43,972 bases of DNA. Source: Candidatus Tepidiaquacellales bacterium UBA6667 (GTDB lineage: Bacteria; Bacteroidota; Ignavibacteria; Tepidaquicellales; Tepidaquicellaceae). This document shows, piece by piece, positions 1 to 8,282 of the stretch. A program made the translations under genes and the position numbers. The DNA lies in the NCBI GenBank assembly GCA_002455255.1, contig DKKL01000048.1:1-43972 (forward strand), in the 5' to 3' direction. Each line of letters opens with the position of its first letter. The stretch's first letter is position 1. A model generated the notes under the pieces. That model worked only from the letters and a program-made list of their open reading frames with translations, searched no databases and had not been told where the DNA came from.

Positions 1-1200
1 CCGAACTTAGCAAATGCTTCAAGCTCTCTGAACTGTGCAAGTTCAAGTCTTAATGTTCCCGCAATTTTTTTCATCGCTTTAATCTGTGCATTACCACCAA
101 CCCTTGATACTGAAATACCTACGTTAATCGCCGGTCTGATACCTGCGTTAAATAAGTTTGGCTCAAGATAAATCTGACCGTCCGTGATAGAAATTACGTT
201 TGTCGGAATATATGCGGAAACGTCTCCTGCCTTAGTTTCAATAATTGGTAATGCAGTAAGTGAACCACCGCCTAAATCTGCTGACAGTTTTGATGCTCTT
301 TCAAGTAATCTTGAGTGCAAATAGAATACATCCCCCGGATATGCTTCCCTTCCCGGTGGTCTTCTTAAAAGTAATGAAACTTCTCTGTAAGCGGCTGCTT
401 GTTTTGACAAGTCATCAAAAATAACAAGAGCATGTTTTCCGTTATCTCTGTAATATTCACCTAAAGTTGCTCCGGAATATGGTGAGATAAACTGCATAGG
501 TGCCGGATCAGAGGCAGTAGCTACCACAACAGTTGTATATTCCATTGCTCCTGCATCTTGTAAACTTTTTACAACCTGTGCAACTGTAGAACCCTTTTGT
601 CCTGTTGCAACATATATACAATAAACGTCTTTTCCTTTTTGATTTATAATAGTATCAATAGCGACGGCTGTTTTTCCGGTTTGTCTGTCACCGATGATAA
701 GTTCTCTTTGACCTCTACCGATAGGAATCATCGCATCAACTGCTTTTAAACCTGTTTGAAGAGGTTGATTAACAGGTGATCTTTGAATAACACCAAGTGC
801 TTTTCTTTCGATAGGTAAAAAATTATCTGTTTTTATTTCACCTTTTCCGTCAATTGGTTGTCCGAGCGGATTTATTACTCTTCCGAGCATTGCATCACCA
901 ACCGGCATAGAAGCAATTCTTCCGGTTCTTTTTACCTGATCACCTTCTTTTACTAAAGAAGAATCTCCGAATAAGATACATCCAACGTTATCTTCTTCAA
1001 GGTTTAGAGCAATACCTACAACTCCATTTGGAAATTCGATAAGCTCAGATGCCATACAGTTTGATAAACCGTAAACTCTCGCAACACCGTCACCGACATA
1101 TAACACAGTACCTACTTCATAAATGTCGAGTTCTTTTTCAAAACCTGATAATTGTTTTAGAAGTATCGAGGATACTTCATCTGATTTTACTTCAGCCATA
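1..1200 (-). CDS. atpA: F-type ATP synthase subunit alpha, partial (3' end outside window)
   Basis: Translating the minus strand from the ATG at 1200 gives 400 codons open to the window edge, beginning MAEVKSDEVSSILLKQ. This is the non-catalytic nucleotide-binding alpha subunit of the F1 head. The beta-barrel domain is followed by a Walker A motif GDRQTGKT at about residue 170, then DDLSKQAAAYR and the SISDGQIYL-type region (here SITDGQIYLEPNLFN). Family members are about 500-530 residues, so roughly 100-130 C-terminal residues lie outside. It follows atpH by 51 nt and closes the visible part of the ATP synthase operon; atpG would be expected next. The identification rests on near-continuous similarity to the family and is very secure. 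Confidence 0.97.
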
Positions 1201-1251
1201 CTATTTTCTTTTTTTAATGAATCGGATATAAAAATATCCGGATATTAATAA

Positions 1252-1803
1252 TTAATTCAGAATAATTTCACCTTCTTTAAATCTTTTCTTAAGCAGTTCA
1301 AGTTGTCTCTTAATACTCGCATCTAAAATTGTATCTTTAATTTTAACCACAAAACCACCAATGAGTTTATTATCAACTGAGAAATTTGGGATTGTGTTTA
1401 ACTTTGTATATTCATCAATTTTTGATTTCAGATTTTTCTTCTCTTCATCTGAAATTTCAACAGCAGTCGTGATATCAACATTAAGAAAACCGTTCTTCTC
1501 GTTTTTGAATATAATAAAATCTTCAAGAATTGATTTTATAAGCATTTCTCTTCCTCTTTGAATGAGAATCAAGATAAAATTCAAAGTATTGTTTTGAATT
1601 TTGCCTTCAAAAACCGACTTTACGATTTTTTCTTTTTTTACAGCATCTATAACCGGACTTTTAAAAAATACCTGCAATTCTCTTGACCCTTTTAAAGTAT
1701 TCAATATAAAAGTTGCATCATCAGTTACTTGATTTACATTGTTCTGTAATAAAGCGTCCTGGTATAAAGCCAGTATATATCTTCTGTTAATCTTATTAAA
1801 CAT
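1252..1803 (-). CDS. atpH: F-type ATP synthase subunit delta
   Basis: 183 residues, ATG start. Delta (OSCP) sits on top of F1 and holds the peripheral b-subunit stalk to the alpha/beta head. The sequence starts FNKINRRYILALYQDAL, matching the family's N-terminal helical bundle (the usual R-YA-AL pattern), and ends with IGGFVVKIKDTILDASIKRQL, the conserved C-terminal signature (GG--I-I-D-v-D-S--~-L). Its length is normal for the family. It lies 18 nt after atpF and 51 nt before atpA, the standard B-E-F-H-A order, so it should be co-transcribed. Function follows from both sequence signature and position. Confidence 0.95.
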   Translation of the reverse strand: MFNKINRRYILALYQDALLQNNVNQVTDDATFILNTLKGSRELQVFFKSPVIDAVKKEKIVKSVFEGKIQNNTLNFILILIQRGREMLIKSILEDFIIFKNEKNGFLNVDITTAVEISDEEKKNLKSKIDEYTKLNTIPNFSVDNKLIGGFVVKIKDTILDASIKRQLELLKKRFKEGEIILN

Positions 1804-1821
1804 TTATCTGATAGCGTTAAC

Positions 1822-2379
1822 TTAGTTTTTAGGAACTTGTGATAAAAAATCGTTTATCAGTCTTTTCTGTTTTTCACTATCAAGCGATTCAGAAATAATT
1901 TTTTCAGCCGCAGAAATTGCAATATCAGAAATTTTATCTCGCATTTCATTAAGTGCAGATTCTTTTTGCTGTTCAATATCTCTTATTGCCTGATCAGAAA
2001 TCTTCTTAGCATCATCTGTAGCTTTTGTAATAATTTCATCCCTTAATTTATTTGCCATATCTTTTGCTTCATTTATGATTTTCATAGATTGTGCATTCGC
2101 CTCAGCAAGATTTTTCTTATTTTCTTCAATTAAACGCTGAGCTTCTTTGTTCAGACTTTCAGCATTCTCAATAGAATTTTTAATCATTTCTTCACGGGTA
2201 TGAAGTGATTTAATCAAAGGACCCCATGCAATTTTTCTCAACAAAAATAACAAGATGATAAAAATTATAATGGTCCAGATAATTAAACCGGGATTTACAG
2301 AAAGCAGAGATGGTTTTTCGCCATCAGGTGCAATGAATAATAATATATTAGCAAAATTTGCTAAAATATAATTTAACAT
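1822..2379 (-). CDS. atpF: F-type ATP synthase subunit b
   Basis: 185 residues, ATG start. The peripheral stalk subunit: one membrane helix near residues 30-50 (LIIWTIIIFIILLFLLRKIAW) followed by a long charged Ala/Glu/Lys-rich helix that forms a dimeric coiled coil reaching up to delta. The motif 'W-PL---L--RE--I---I--AE' after the membrane segment is typical of the b subunit. There is an N-terminal stretch of about 28 residues before the membrane helix, containing a short hydrophobic part, somewhat longer than in E. coli. The gene lies 27 nt after atpE and 18 nt before atpH. A single b-type gene is seen, so the stalk is probably a homodimer unless a b' gene exists elsewhere. Confidence 0.95.
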   Translation of the reverse strand: MLNYILANFANILLFIAPDGEKPSLLSVNPGLIIWTIIIFIILLFLLRKIAWGPLIKSLHTREEMIKNSIENAESLNKEAQRLIEENKKNLAEANAQSMKIINEAKDMANKLRDEIITKATDDAKKISDQAIRDIEQQKESALNEMRDKISDIAISAAEKIISESLDSEKQKRLINDFLSQVPKN

Positions 2380-2406
2380 TTTAAATAAAATTTAGATTTA
2401 TTGCTA

Positions 2407-2628
2407 TTAAGCTTTAATAGCAAGTAAGATACAGATAACAAGACCGAATAATGCAGCCCCTTCAATAAGAGCAGCAGCAATAATCATTGATGTTCTGATA
2501 TCACCGGTTGCTTCAGGTTGTCTTCCTGTTGCTTCCATTGCTGAAGCGGCTAATTTACCAATTCCGATGCCTGCTCCGATAACTACTAATCCGGCACCTA
2601 AACCGGCTGCTAAATATGCTAATTCCAT
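2407..2628 (-). CDS. atpE: F-type ATP synthase subunit c (proteolipid ring)
   Basis: 73 residues, ATG start. It forms the rotating membrane ring. Helix 1 carries the Gly-rich packing motif GAGIGIG (residues 18-24). The polar loop has RQPEA (36-40). Helix 2 carries the ion-carrying glutamate E56 in the context LIEGAALFG. The residue after E56 is Gly rather than the Ser/Thr of sodium-binding rings, and helix 1 lacks the sodium-type Gln, so a proton-coupled ring is the better inference. It has the clearest ribosome-binding site in the operon (AAAAGGAG 10 nt upstream), which fits the need for many copies per complex. Confidence 0.97.
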   Translation of the reverse strand: MELAYLAAGLGAGLVVIGAGIGIGKLAASAMEATGRQPEATGDIRTSMIIAAALIEGAALFGLVICILLAIKA

Positions 2629-2638
2629 TTAAATAATT

Positions 2639-2646
2639 CTCCTTTT
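2639..2646 (-). promoter_or_regulatory. Strong Shine-Dalgarno site of atpE
   Basis: On the minus strand AAAAGGAG lies 10 nt before the atpE ATG. I see no comparable site before atpB, atpF or atpH, which suggests that c-subunit synthesis is boosted at translation to meet the ring stoichiometry. The motif is seen directly; the stoichiometry link is inference from known atp operons. Confidence 0.7.
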
Positions 2647-2670
2647 AATAGGTTTGTTTTTTTGTTAAAA

Positions 2671-3579
2671 TTAATGATCTTGATGAACTGCCATATTAAT
2701 GTATAAAGTGGCTAACATCGTAAAAATATATGCTTGTAAAACTGATACGAATATTTCCAATAAATAAATAAATAATGCAAAAGGAACAGCAATAACTATT
2801 CCTGCATAACTCATTATAAATATAAGACTGATAAGTGATAAAATAATTATAGAACCGGCAGTAATATTTGCAAATAACCTCATCAATAATGAAAAAGGTT
2901 TTGTAAATAATCCGATGAACTCAACAACAATCATAATCGGTAAAACAAAAGTAGGTATTCCGTGAGGAACTAATCCTTTAAAATATCCAAAGAAACCGTT
3001 CGCTTGAATCCCCTTTACCTGTGTAACAAAAAATACCACCAAAGCTAAAGCTGCTGTAACATTAATATTTTTTGTCGGCTGAGCCATAAACGGAATTAAG
3101 CCGAATAAATTTGCAAAAAGTATAAAAAAGAAAAGAGTTAAGAAAAATGGCAACATTTTAACACCTTCTTTACCCATATTCGGTACAACAATTTCATCCC
3201 TGACAAAAACAACAATAGTTTCTATGAAATTTCCAATCCCTTTAGGGACAAAACTCTTTTTATTTGAAGATGCAGCAATATATAGAACTAATATCAGTAA
3301 TACTGATACCAGCATCATCATAAACAAAGATTTTGTGATTGAAAAATCAAAGGTGATACCTGCAATATTTACAGGTTCAAATTTCGGAAGTTTTAATTTG
3401 CCCAAAAAATAAAAATCAACATAATCATGGTCAACAACTTTATCAACAATATCTACCGAACCTTCGTCTTCACCGCTACCACCTGCATAAGCGTTATTAT
3501 TAAAAGCGAATAAAGAAATAATCAGGAACGTAAAAACTATTGTGAAAAAGGATTTAAGAGAGAAGTAAGAAATATTCAA
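2671..3579 (-). CDS. atpB: F-type ATP synthase subunit a
   Basis: 302 residues. The only usable start is TTG at 3579, because an in-frame TAA lies just upstream and no ATG occurs before the first conserved membrane helix. Subunit a forms the ion half-channels against the c-ring. The essential arginine is in LMRLFANITAG in the fourth major helix, and the final helix has the expected LQAYIFTMLATLYI. The N-terminus is extended: a signal-peptide-like segment (residues about 10-32, ending NAYA) precedes an acidic Gly/Asp/His stretch of about 35 residues before the first core helix. Such extended a subunits are known in Bacteroidota/Chlorobi-type ATP synthases. It follows the 129-residue membrane protein by 18 nt and precedes atpE by 42 nt. 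Confidence 0.95.
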   Translation of the reverse strand: MNISYFSLKSFFTIVFTFLIISLFAFNNNAYAGGSGEDEGSVDIVDKVVDHDYVDFYFLGKLKLPKFEPVNIAGITFDFSITKSLFMMMLVSVLLILVLYIAASSNKKSFVPKGIGNFIETIVVFVRDEIVVPNMGKEGVKMLPFFLTLFFFILFANLFGLIPFMAQPTKNINVTAALALVVFFVTQVKGIQANGFFGYFKGLVPHGIPTFVLPIMIVVEFIGLFTKPFSLLMRLFANITAGSIIILSLISLIFIMSYAGIVIAVPFALFIYLLEIFVSVLQAYIFTMLATLYINMAVHQDH

Positions 3580-3597
3580 AGTCGTTTTATCTAAAAA

Positions 3598-3987
3598 TTA
3601 AATATTAGAAATTAGAGAATCTTTAAACTTAATTATAAAAAACAATTCAAGTATTAAATATGAAAAATACAAAGCAAAAAACGTAATTGTAAAATAAACC
3701 GGACTGAAATTTAAAACTCCTATACAAATTGCAAAAATTATTAAAATTACAGCCATTCTTATAAACATACTAACAAATGAAAGAGCAAAAAACTTATTGT
3801 TTGGTTTCTTTAAAGCCGGAATTAATATTTTAACACCGATAAGCACATTTAAAGTGGATACTGCAAAGGATATCAATAATTCATTTACCGGAAATACATT
3901 ACTATAGTAATGAACTATTAAACCTGATAAAAGACTAATTACCAAACCGATTGAAACAATTAAAAATGTAAATTTTTTATAATTCAT
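3598..3987 (-). CDS. Four-helix membrane protein in the ATP synthase operon (AtpI-like position)
   Basis: 129 residues, ATG start directly abutting the TAA of the upstream gene (TAA-ATG with no spacer). It has four hydrophobic segments, at roughly residues 7-27, 33-55, 66-88 and 95-118, little else, and no catalytic motif. In many bacteria the gene between atpZ and atpB encodes AtpI, an assembly factor for the c-ring or magnesium supply; position and topology agree with that. I cannot see diagnostic AtpI residues, so the role as an ATP synthase assembly protein is inferred from context only. Confidence 0.75.
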   Translation of the reverse strand: MNYKKFTFLIVSIGLVISLLSGLIVHYYSNVFPVNELLISFAVSTLNVLIGVKILIPALKKPNNKFFALSFVSMFIRMAVILIIFAICIGVLNFSPVYFTITFFALYFSYLILELFFIIKFKDSLISNI

Positions 3988-4308
3988 TTATTTTTGATTC
4001 ATTTTATCTCTAAGTTCCTTTGCCTTTTTTTCTTTTGCTTCTTTTTCCTTTTTCGTGAGATTTTGAATAGTAAGGAAAAATGAGTAAAATCCTCCTGCAA
4101 AACCAACAAAAGCAAGAATTAAAGTAAAAATAAAATTTGTTTCAAATTTTTTATCAAGCCAAATACCGATTAATACAAAAATCAAGATAGTACCGGAGAG
4201 CTGAATTCCTAATCCTGAATATTGTAATGCTTTATTATCGGTTTTGACAATCGGGTTTGTTAAAAAATCTTTTAAAGAACGATTATTTTCGGGTTTATCC
4301 GAATTCAT
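3988..4308 (-). CDS. AtpZ/AtpI family protein (ATPase_gene1), first gene of atp operon
   Basis: 106 residues from the ATG at 4308. A TTG two codons upstream (4314) is possible but less likely. Two membrane helices (about residues 32-52 and 59-80) are separated by the short family hallmark GIWLDKKFETN, followed by FAGGFYSFF and a Lys/Glu-rich tail. This matches the small AtpZ/AtpI proteins encoded first in atp operons, reported to assist c-ring assembly or cation supply. A good promoter candidate lies immediately upstream (-7 element at 4322-4329), making the mRNA leader very short. It is the first gene of the operon that continues through atpA. Confidence 0.85.
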   Translation of the reverse strand: MNSDKPENNRSLKDFLTNPIVKTDNKALQYSGLGIQLSGTILIFVLIGIWLDKKFETNFIFTLILAFVGFAGGFYSFFLTIQNLTKKEKEAKEKKAKELRDKMNQK

Positions 4309-4321
4309 TTTCAAATAATCT

Positions 4322-4353
4322 CAAAAATACGAAAATCGGATAAGATAATCAAT
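4322..4353 (-). promoter_or_regulatory. Candidate Bacteroidota-type promoter of the atp operon
   Basis: Minus strand: TATTTTTG (4329 to 4322) matches the -7 consensus TAnnTTTG exactly, and ATTG (4353 to 4350) stands 20 nt upstream where TTTG/TTG is expected (known spacing 19-21). The start codon is only about 13 nt further on, so the transcript would be nearly leaderless. It matches in both elements and in spacing; use by the sigma factor of this organism is inference. Confidence 0.5.
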
Positions 4354-4394
4354 TCTATAAATTAAAGAAATTAGATTAACTCGAAGTAATAAAA

Positions 4395-4811
4395 TTAAAC
4401 CATACTTGCATCCATAGTAATATCAGTATTCAATAGAATTGATATCGGACAATTTTTCTTTGCATTTTCTGTTGCTTCAGCAAATTGCTCAGGAGACATA
4501 CCGCTTACTTTCACTTTCACGTCAAGATGGCTGTTCGTAATTTTTCCGTCTTCAAAAGTAATTTTGCAATCTGTGTTAATTGACTCAGGTGTAAACCCCA
4601 TCTCTCCAATTACAAAACTTAACTTCATTGAAAAACAACCGGAGTGAGCCGCAGCTACTAACTCTTCAGGATTTGTACCTGTTCCTGATTCAAATCTGCT
4701 TTTAAAAGAATATTGAGTATTATTTAAAGTTTTACTTTGCGTAGTAAGTGTTCCGCTGCCATCTTTCCCGCTTCCAAGCCACTCGGCTGAGGCATTTCTG
4801 TTTAATTTCAT
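4395..4811 (-). CDS. osmC: OsmC family peroxiredoxin (organic hydroperoxide resistance)
   Basis: 138 residues, ATG start. OsmC proteins reduce organic hydroperoxides using two cysteines in a homodimer. Both are present: C59 in AAHSGCFSM and C121 in KKNCPISILL. The N-terminal SAEWLGSGKDGSGTL and GTNPEELVAAAH motifs match OsmC proper rather than Ohr. Length equals the family norm (about 140). It stands as a single gene between the atp operon and the T9SS gene. A 12-bp hairpin just upstream (4845-4873) probably insulates it from the larger gene behind it. I see no clear own promoter. Confidence 0.93.
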   Translation of the reverse strand: MKLNRNASAEWLGSGKDGSGTLTTQSKTLNNTQYSFKSRFESGTGTNPEELVAAAHSGCFSMKLSFVIGEMGFTPESINTDCKITFEDGKITNSHLDVKVKVSGMSPEQFAEATENAKKNCPISILLNTDITMDASMV

Positions 4812-4844
4812 ATTTTTAAATTTGTTTTAATTTTTAATTTTGTA

Positions 4845-4873
4845 AAGCGGAGTTTAATCAATAAACTCCGCTT
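4845..4873 (-). terminator. Hairpin terminator after the T9SS cargo gene
   Basis: Perfect 12-bp inverted repeat, AAGCGGAGTTTA / TAAACTCCGCTT, with a 5-nt loop, placed 7 nt after the stop of the 989-residue gene on the minus strand. The following tract (TTTACAAAATT) is only weakly U-rich, so it may terminate imperfectly or stabilise the mRNA end. Confidence 0.65.
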
Positions 4874-4880
4874 GAAGAAT

Positions 4881-7850
4881 TTATTTTACAAGCAACATTC
4901 TTTTTGTTTCAGTGAAACTTCCAGCATCAAGTTTATAAAAATATACACCACTTGAAAGAGTTGCACCGTTAAACGAATATTGATAAATACCTGCCTGGAG
5001 ATTCTCATTAACTAAAGAAGCAACTTCTCTGCCGAGTAAATCATAAACTTTCAATTTCACAATTGAACTATTTGGAATTGAGAAATTTATTTTTGTTTCC
5101 GGATTGAATGGGTTTGGATAATTTTGAGAAAGTTCAAATTTATCCGGAATAATATTTGAAATAGGATTTACATTTCCTTCTAAATACCAACCACCTGAAA
5201 AACAAATTATTCTACCATCACGAGAACCAGCAACAATCTCATCGGAGTTGTTAAATCCACCTGTATATGGATTTATATTTTTCAATCCTGTAACTCTTTC
5301 AGCTGCGGTGCTGTTTCCACCGGAACCAAATTCATAAGTAAATAAACTTTGACCGGTACTGCTGATGATATAAAGTTTATTCCCGAGCGTAGTTGCTGCA
5401 ACTGCATCAGGGAAAATTGTATTTACTCTTCCCACAATTGCTGCACCGAGAATATAGGAATTATCCAATGGTAGATTCCAAATTTCTGCACCATCTCTGT
5501 TGTCAATCTTATACAATGTTCTTGGTCCTGAAAAAATAGAAGAAATTCCATCCGGGAAGACAGAAATTTGTCCAAACACTTTTTGCCCAAATCCTTTTCT
5601 CCAGATTAAACTTCCGTTTGAACCATTAATGGCAGTCATAGAGCCATATAATAATCCTGAATCTGCATAAGCAAGAATATCCGGCTGACCATCACCGTTT
5701 ATATCATTAATCTGTTTCATATTATAAATATTACCTGTAGAATTAAATGTCCAGGTTCCTACACCTAAAGTATTAAATCCATTTACATAATAAGGTCCAC
5801 CACTATTATTATTTGCAACTGCTCCCCCATTTGGCATTGAAATAACTGCATAAAGGAAATTAGTTGAAATAGGATATTGGAATATAACATTACCATTTAT
5901 ACCATTTAAACAAAATACAGTTTTTCTTCCGGGTGGTGTTCCACCTGTACCACTTGCAGAAGCGAGAACATCATTTACACCATCACCGTTAAAATCTTTA
6001 CTCACATCAATACCATTAATATCACCGTTGGAGAAATTTACAGAATCACCATAACCCCAAATCATTTTACCTGTTCTTCCGGAGATTGTATAAACAAATT
6101 CATTTCCGCCAGCACAACCGATAACAACATCCTGAACACCATCACCATCAACATCAGTTCTAACCTGCATTGCATCATCATAAGGGACTGAACCTGAGTT
6201 ATTATTATTTGTGCCTGTATTGAAAGACCAAAAGACATCTGCTGTTACAGAAGCATTACCGTTATAGCATAAAGTATAATAATTATCAGTCGTAGCAATA
6301 ATGTCATTCACACCGTCACCATTCACATCATTAATTTGTTTCATTGATTTTATAGATTTGTCGTTCGAAGAAGTGAAGGGATTATTTGGAACGACACCTT
6401 CCCACCATATTAAACCGACATTAGAATTTGTATCTCTCGGATTTCCCGAAAAAGTTATTGTACCATTATTTTGATTAACAGCATTTGAATTGATTTTTAA
6501 AGTATCACGGACGGTTGTATTTAATAATCCGGATTCACTTGGACTAAACCAGACTCTCATTTGATAAGTCCTTTGTGTATCAATCTGAATTGGGAATTGA
6601 TTTCCCACAGTGTCAACTTTAAAATAAGGAGTATTAAAAGAAGCACCTGAAATCTGTAAAGGAACTGAACCTTGATTTGTAATTGAAAAAGTATAACCAC
6701 TCAAAGATTTAATCCTTCTGTTTCCGTAATTATAGTTTGTTGTTGAAAGCGAAATGAAACTACCATTTTGAATACCCTTTCCTAAAATTCTGAGAGTTTT
6801 AACAGGCGTTCCTCCATCATTACTTGTTATTGATAAAATTGCTGAATCATTTCCGAAAACAAGAGGAGAATAATTTACATTATAATTTTTAAACTGACCT
6901 GCATTGATTGTATCAGGTAAATTATTCGGTGAAATAGAAAATCTTGGATTGTTAAATGTCCTGTTTGTAATAATCAAAGGAGCAGAGCCAACATTATTAA
7001 TTTGAAGATTTTGACTTCCCGTTTGGTTAATGATTACATTCCCTATATTTATTACCGTTGCAGGGTTAGTAGTAATAGTAGGATTACCGGCACCGGAGAG
7101 AGTATATTTATAGAGTGTTCTAAACGCACTAACATTGTTACCGATTCGGTTTGCAATCAAATATAAATTTTGTCCATCCCACGCCATACCTCTTGGGTCG
7201 CAATCGTTATCCGGATCAGGAGCAGGAAAAGAAAAGACAGTATCCCCTACTGCTTTTCGATATCCATAGATTCTTTCCTGATCACTTTGGAAATTATCAG
7301 CGACATATATAATAGTATCACCTTTAATAGTAATTCCCTGACATTGCTTTCCGTAAAGAGGAATGGAATCCACAATTTGTTTTGTAGTGAAATCAACTTT
7401 ATAACCTTTAGCAAAAGGGTAAGTTGGAAAATCGGGATAGTAAGTACAGAACCACATACCATTTCCCTCTCGGACAAGTCCGGCTATTCCTTCGGCACGT
7501 GGATCAAGATAGATACTATCCATTCTTGCACCGAAACGATTTACTTTGTAAATTCTTGCACCACCGCTTCTGAAATTTGAAGCAATCCAGAATCCCGTTC
7601 CATCCCAGGCAAGTCCTTGATTGAAAGTATAAGGGACAGCGAAACTATCAAGGATTTGTCCGGTTTTAGAGATTTTGTAGATTGAAGATGCGGTACCACT
7701 TCCGACGAAAAGAGTGTCGTCTTTTAAAGTCATACCGTAAAAAGAGTTATATCTGTTCACGAGAGGGAAAGGATAAGACCCGACTAAAGTTTGAGAAAAA
7801 ACCTCAGTCGAAATCAGAGAAATAAATAATAAAAATAAAATTTTTTTCAT
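4881..7850 (-). CDS. Secreted T9SS cargo protein: beta-propeller, choice-of-anchor-D and FG-GAP/VCBS repeats
   Basis: 989 residues, ATG start, with an N-terminal signal peptide (about 1-19, cut near VFSQ). The N-terminal part (about 25-255) has propeller-like repeats such as GLAWDGTGFWIASN. Next come two Ig-like anchor-D/HYDIN-type domains (about 265-460: 'GNVIINQTGSQNLQINNVG', 'YNYGNRRIKS'). Then several calcium-binding FG-GAP/VCBS loops of the form D-NGDG--D (DVNGDGVNDI, DVDGDGVQDV, DFNGDGVNDV, DINGDGQPDI), about 505-880. The last 90 residues are a type A T9SS sorting domain (QNYPNPFNPETKI, LKVYDLLGREV, SGVYFYKL), so the product is exported across the outer membrane and probably anchored on the surface. 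Its ligand is unknown. It lies divergent from the gene at 8283. Confidence 0.92.
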   Translation of the reverse strand: MKKILFLLFISLISTEVFSQTLVGSYPFPLVNRYNSFYGMTLKDDTLFVGSGTASSIYKISKTGQILDSFAVPYTFNQGLAWDGTGFWIASNFRSGGARIYKVNRFGARMDSIYLDPRAEGIAGLVREGNGMWFCTYYPDFPTYPFAKGYKVDFTTKQIVDSIPLYGKQCQGITIKGDTIIYVADNFQSDQERIYGYRKAVGDTVFSFPAPDPDNDCDPRGMAWDGQNLYLIANRIGNNVSAFRTLYKYTLSGAGNPTITTNPATVINIGNVIINQTGSQNLQINNVGSAPLIITNRTFNNPRFSISPNNLPDTINAGQFKNYNVNYSPLVFGNDSAILSITSNDGGTPVKTLRILGKGIQNGSFISLSTTNYNYGNRRIKSLSGYTFSITNQGSVPLQISGASFNTPYFKVDTVGNQFPIQIDTQRTYQMRVWFSPSESGLLNTTVRDTLKINSNAVNQNNGTITFSGNPRDTNSNVGLIWWEGVVPNNPFTSSNDKSIKSMKQINDVNGDGVNDIIATTDNYYTLCYNGNASVTADVFWSFNTGTNNNNSGSVPYDDAMQVRTDVDGDGVQDVVIGCAGGNEFVYTISGRTGKMIWGYGDSVNFSNGDINGIDVSKDFNGDGVNDVLASASGTGGTPPGRKTVFCLNGINGNVIFQYPISTNFLYAVISMPNGGAVANNNSGGPYYVNGFNTLGVGTWTFNSTGNIYNMKQINDINGDGQPDILAYADSGLLYGSMTAINGSNGSLIWRKGFGQKVFGQISVFPDGISSIFSGPRTLYKIDNRDGAEIWNLPLDNSYILGAAIVGRVNTIFPDAVAATTLGNKLYIISSTGQSLFTYEFGSGGNSTAAERVTGLKNINPYTGGFNNSDEIVAGSRDGRIICFSGGWYLEGNVNPISNIIPDKFELSQNYPNPFNPETKINFSIPNSSIVKLKVYDLLGREVASLVNENLQAGIYQYSFNGATLSSGVYFYKLDAGSFTETKRMLLVK

Positions 7851-7969
7851 TAATCTATTGTTTTTTTATCTTATAAAATTAAGTTTATTGAATAATAAAT
7901 AAAAGGGGAAAGGTTGAGAGCGAATAAAAATTTTGGGGATATATTTACATATTGATAAACATCTTAACT

Positions 7970-8000
7970 ACGAATTTTACTAATTACACGAAGTTAAATT
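7970..8000. repeat. ACGAATT-type short direct repeat remnant
   Basis: ACGAATTTTACTAATTACACGAAGTT-type sequence: ACGAA occurs twice, at 7970-7974 and 7988-7992, with a TACTAATTA core between. Similar ACGAATTACACGAATTA strings occur as intergenic repeats in many Bacteroidota-type genomes (from memory, not searched). Confidence 0.35.
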
Positions 8001-8060
8001 TTTTGTTGATGTGATTAAATGTATAACGTCAACTTAAACTGAGTTGCTTTTTTTCCGTTA

Positions 8061-8079
8061 CCGTAGGAGTCTCCTGCGG
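8061..8079. repeat. Palindromic element (9-bp stem)
   Basis: CCGTAGGAG-T-CTCCTGCGG is a near-perfect palindrome (one G-T pair) around a single central base. A diverged partner of its right half, TCTTGCGGGAGAAAG, recurs at 8182-8196, so this is probably one of several copies of a small mobile or REP-like unit rather than a terminator. Confidence 0.5.
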
Positions 8080-8093
8080 AAGAAGAATATAAT

Positions 8094-8126
8094 CCTCCCC
8101 CTAAATCCCCCTCCAAAGGGGGACTT
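8094..8126. repeat. Intergenic C-rich/G-rich hairpin repeat
   Basis: A TCCCCCT / AGGGGGA stem of 7 bp with loop CCAA sits in the setting CCTCCCCCTAAATCCCCC...GGGGGACTT. Its GC-richness stands out sharply against the AT-rich surroundings. Closely similar strings recur between genes in many Bacteroidota and Ignavibacteria genomes (from memory, not searched). Confidence 0.55.
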
Positions 8127-8282
8127 AATTTAAGATTTTTTATTGACATAAGTATTTTAGCTTAAATCCTCTTCGAGAGATTCTTGCGGGAGAAAGCTCA
8201 CACAGAATAACGAAAAAATATTCATAGTGATTTTGGGGAGTTTAATAATTATTTTATGGGATAAATTAATTTTATTCTTAGA

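Larger units (their letters stand above)
7851..8282. other. 432-bp divergent intergenic region with decayed repeats
   Basis: No credible ORF or RNA gene is visible. The gap should contain the promoters of both flanking divergent genes, but I find no clean TAnnTTTG element. It holds several palindromic or duplicated fragments, listed separately: an ACGAATT-type direct repeat near 7970-8000, a 9-bp palindrome at 8061-8079, a C-rich/G-rich hairpin at 8094-8126, and a diverged second copy of the first palindrome's flank at 8181-8196. Confidence 0.8.

Noticed and set aside
7170..7580. 136-residue ORF on the plus strand inside the T9SS cargo gene
   Set aside because: It is antisense to a gene with clear domain structure, has no family resemblance and no ribosome site; a shadow frame.
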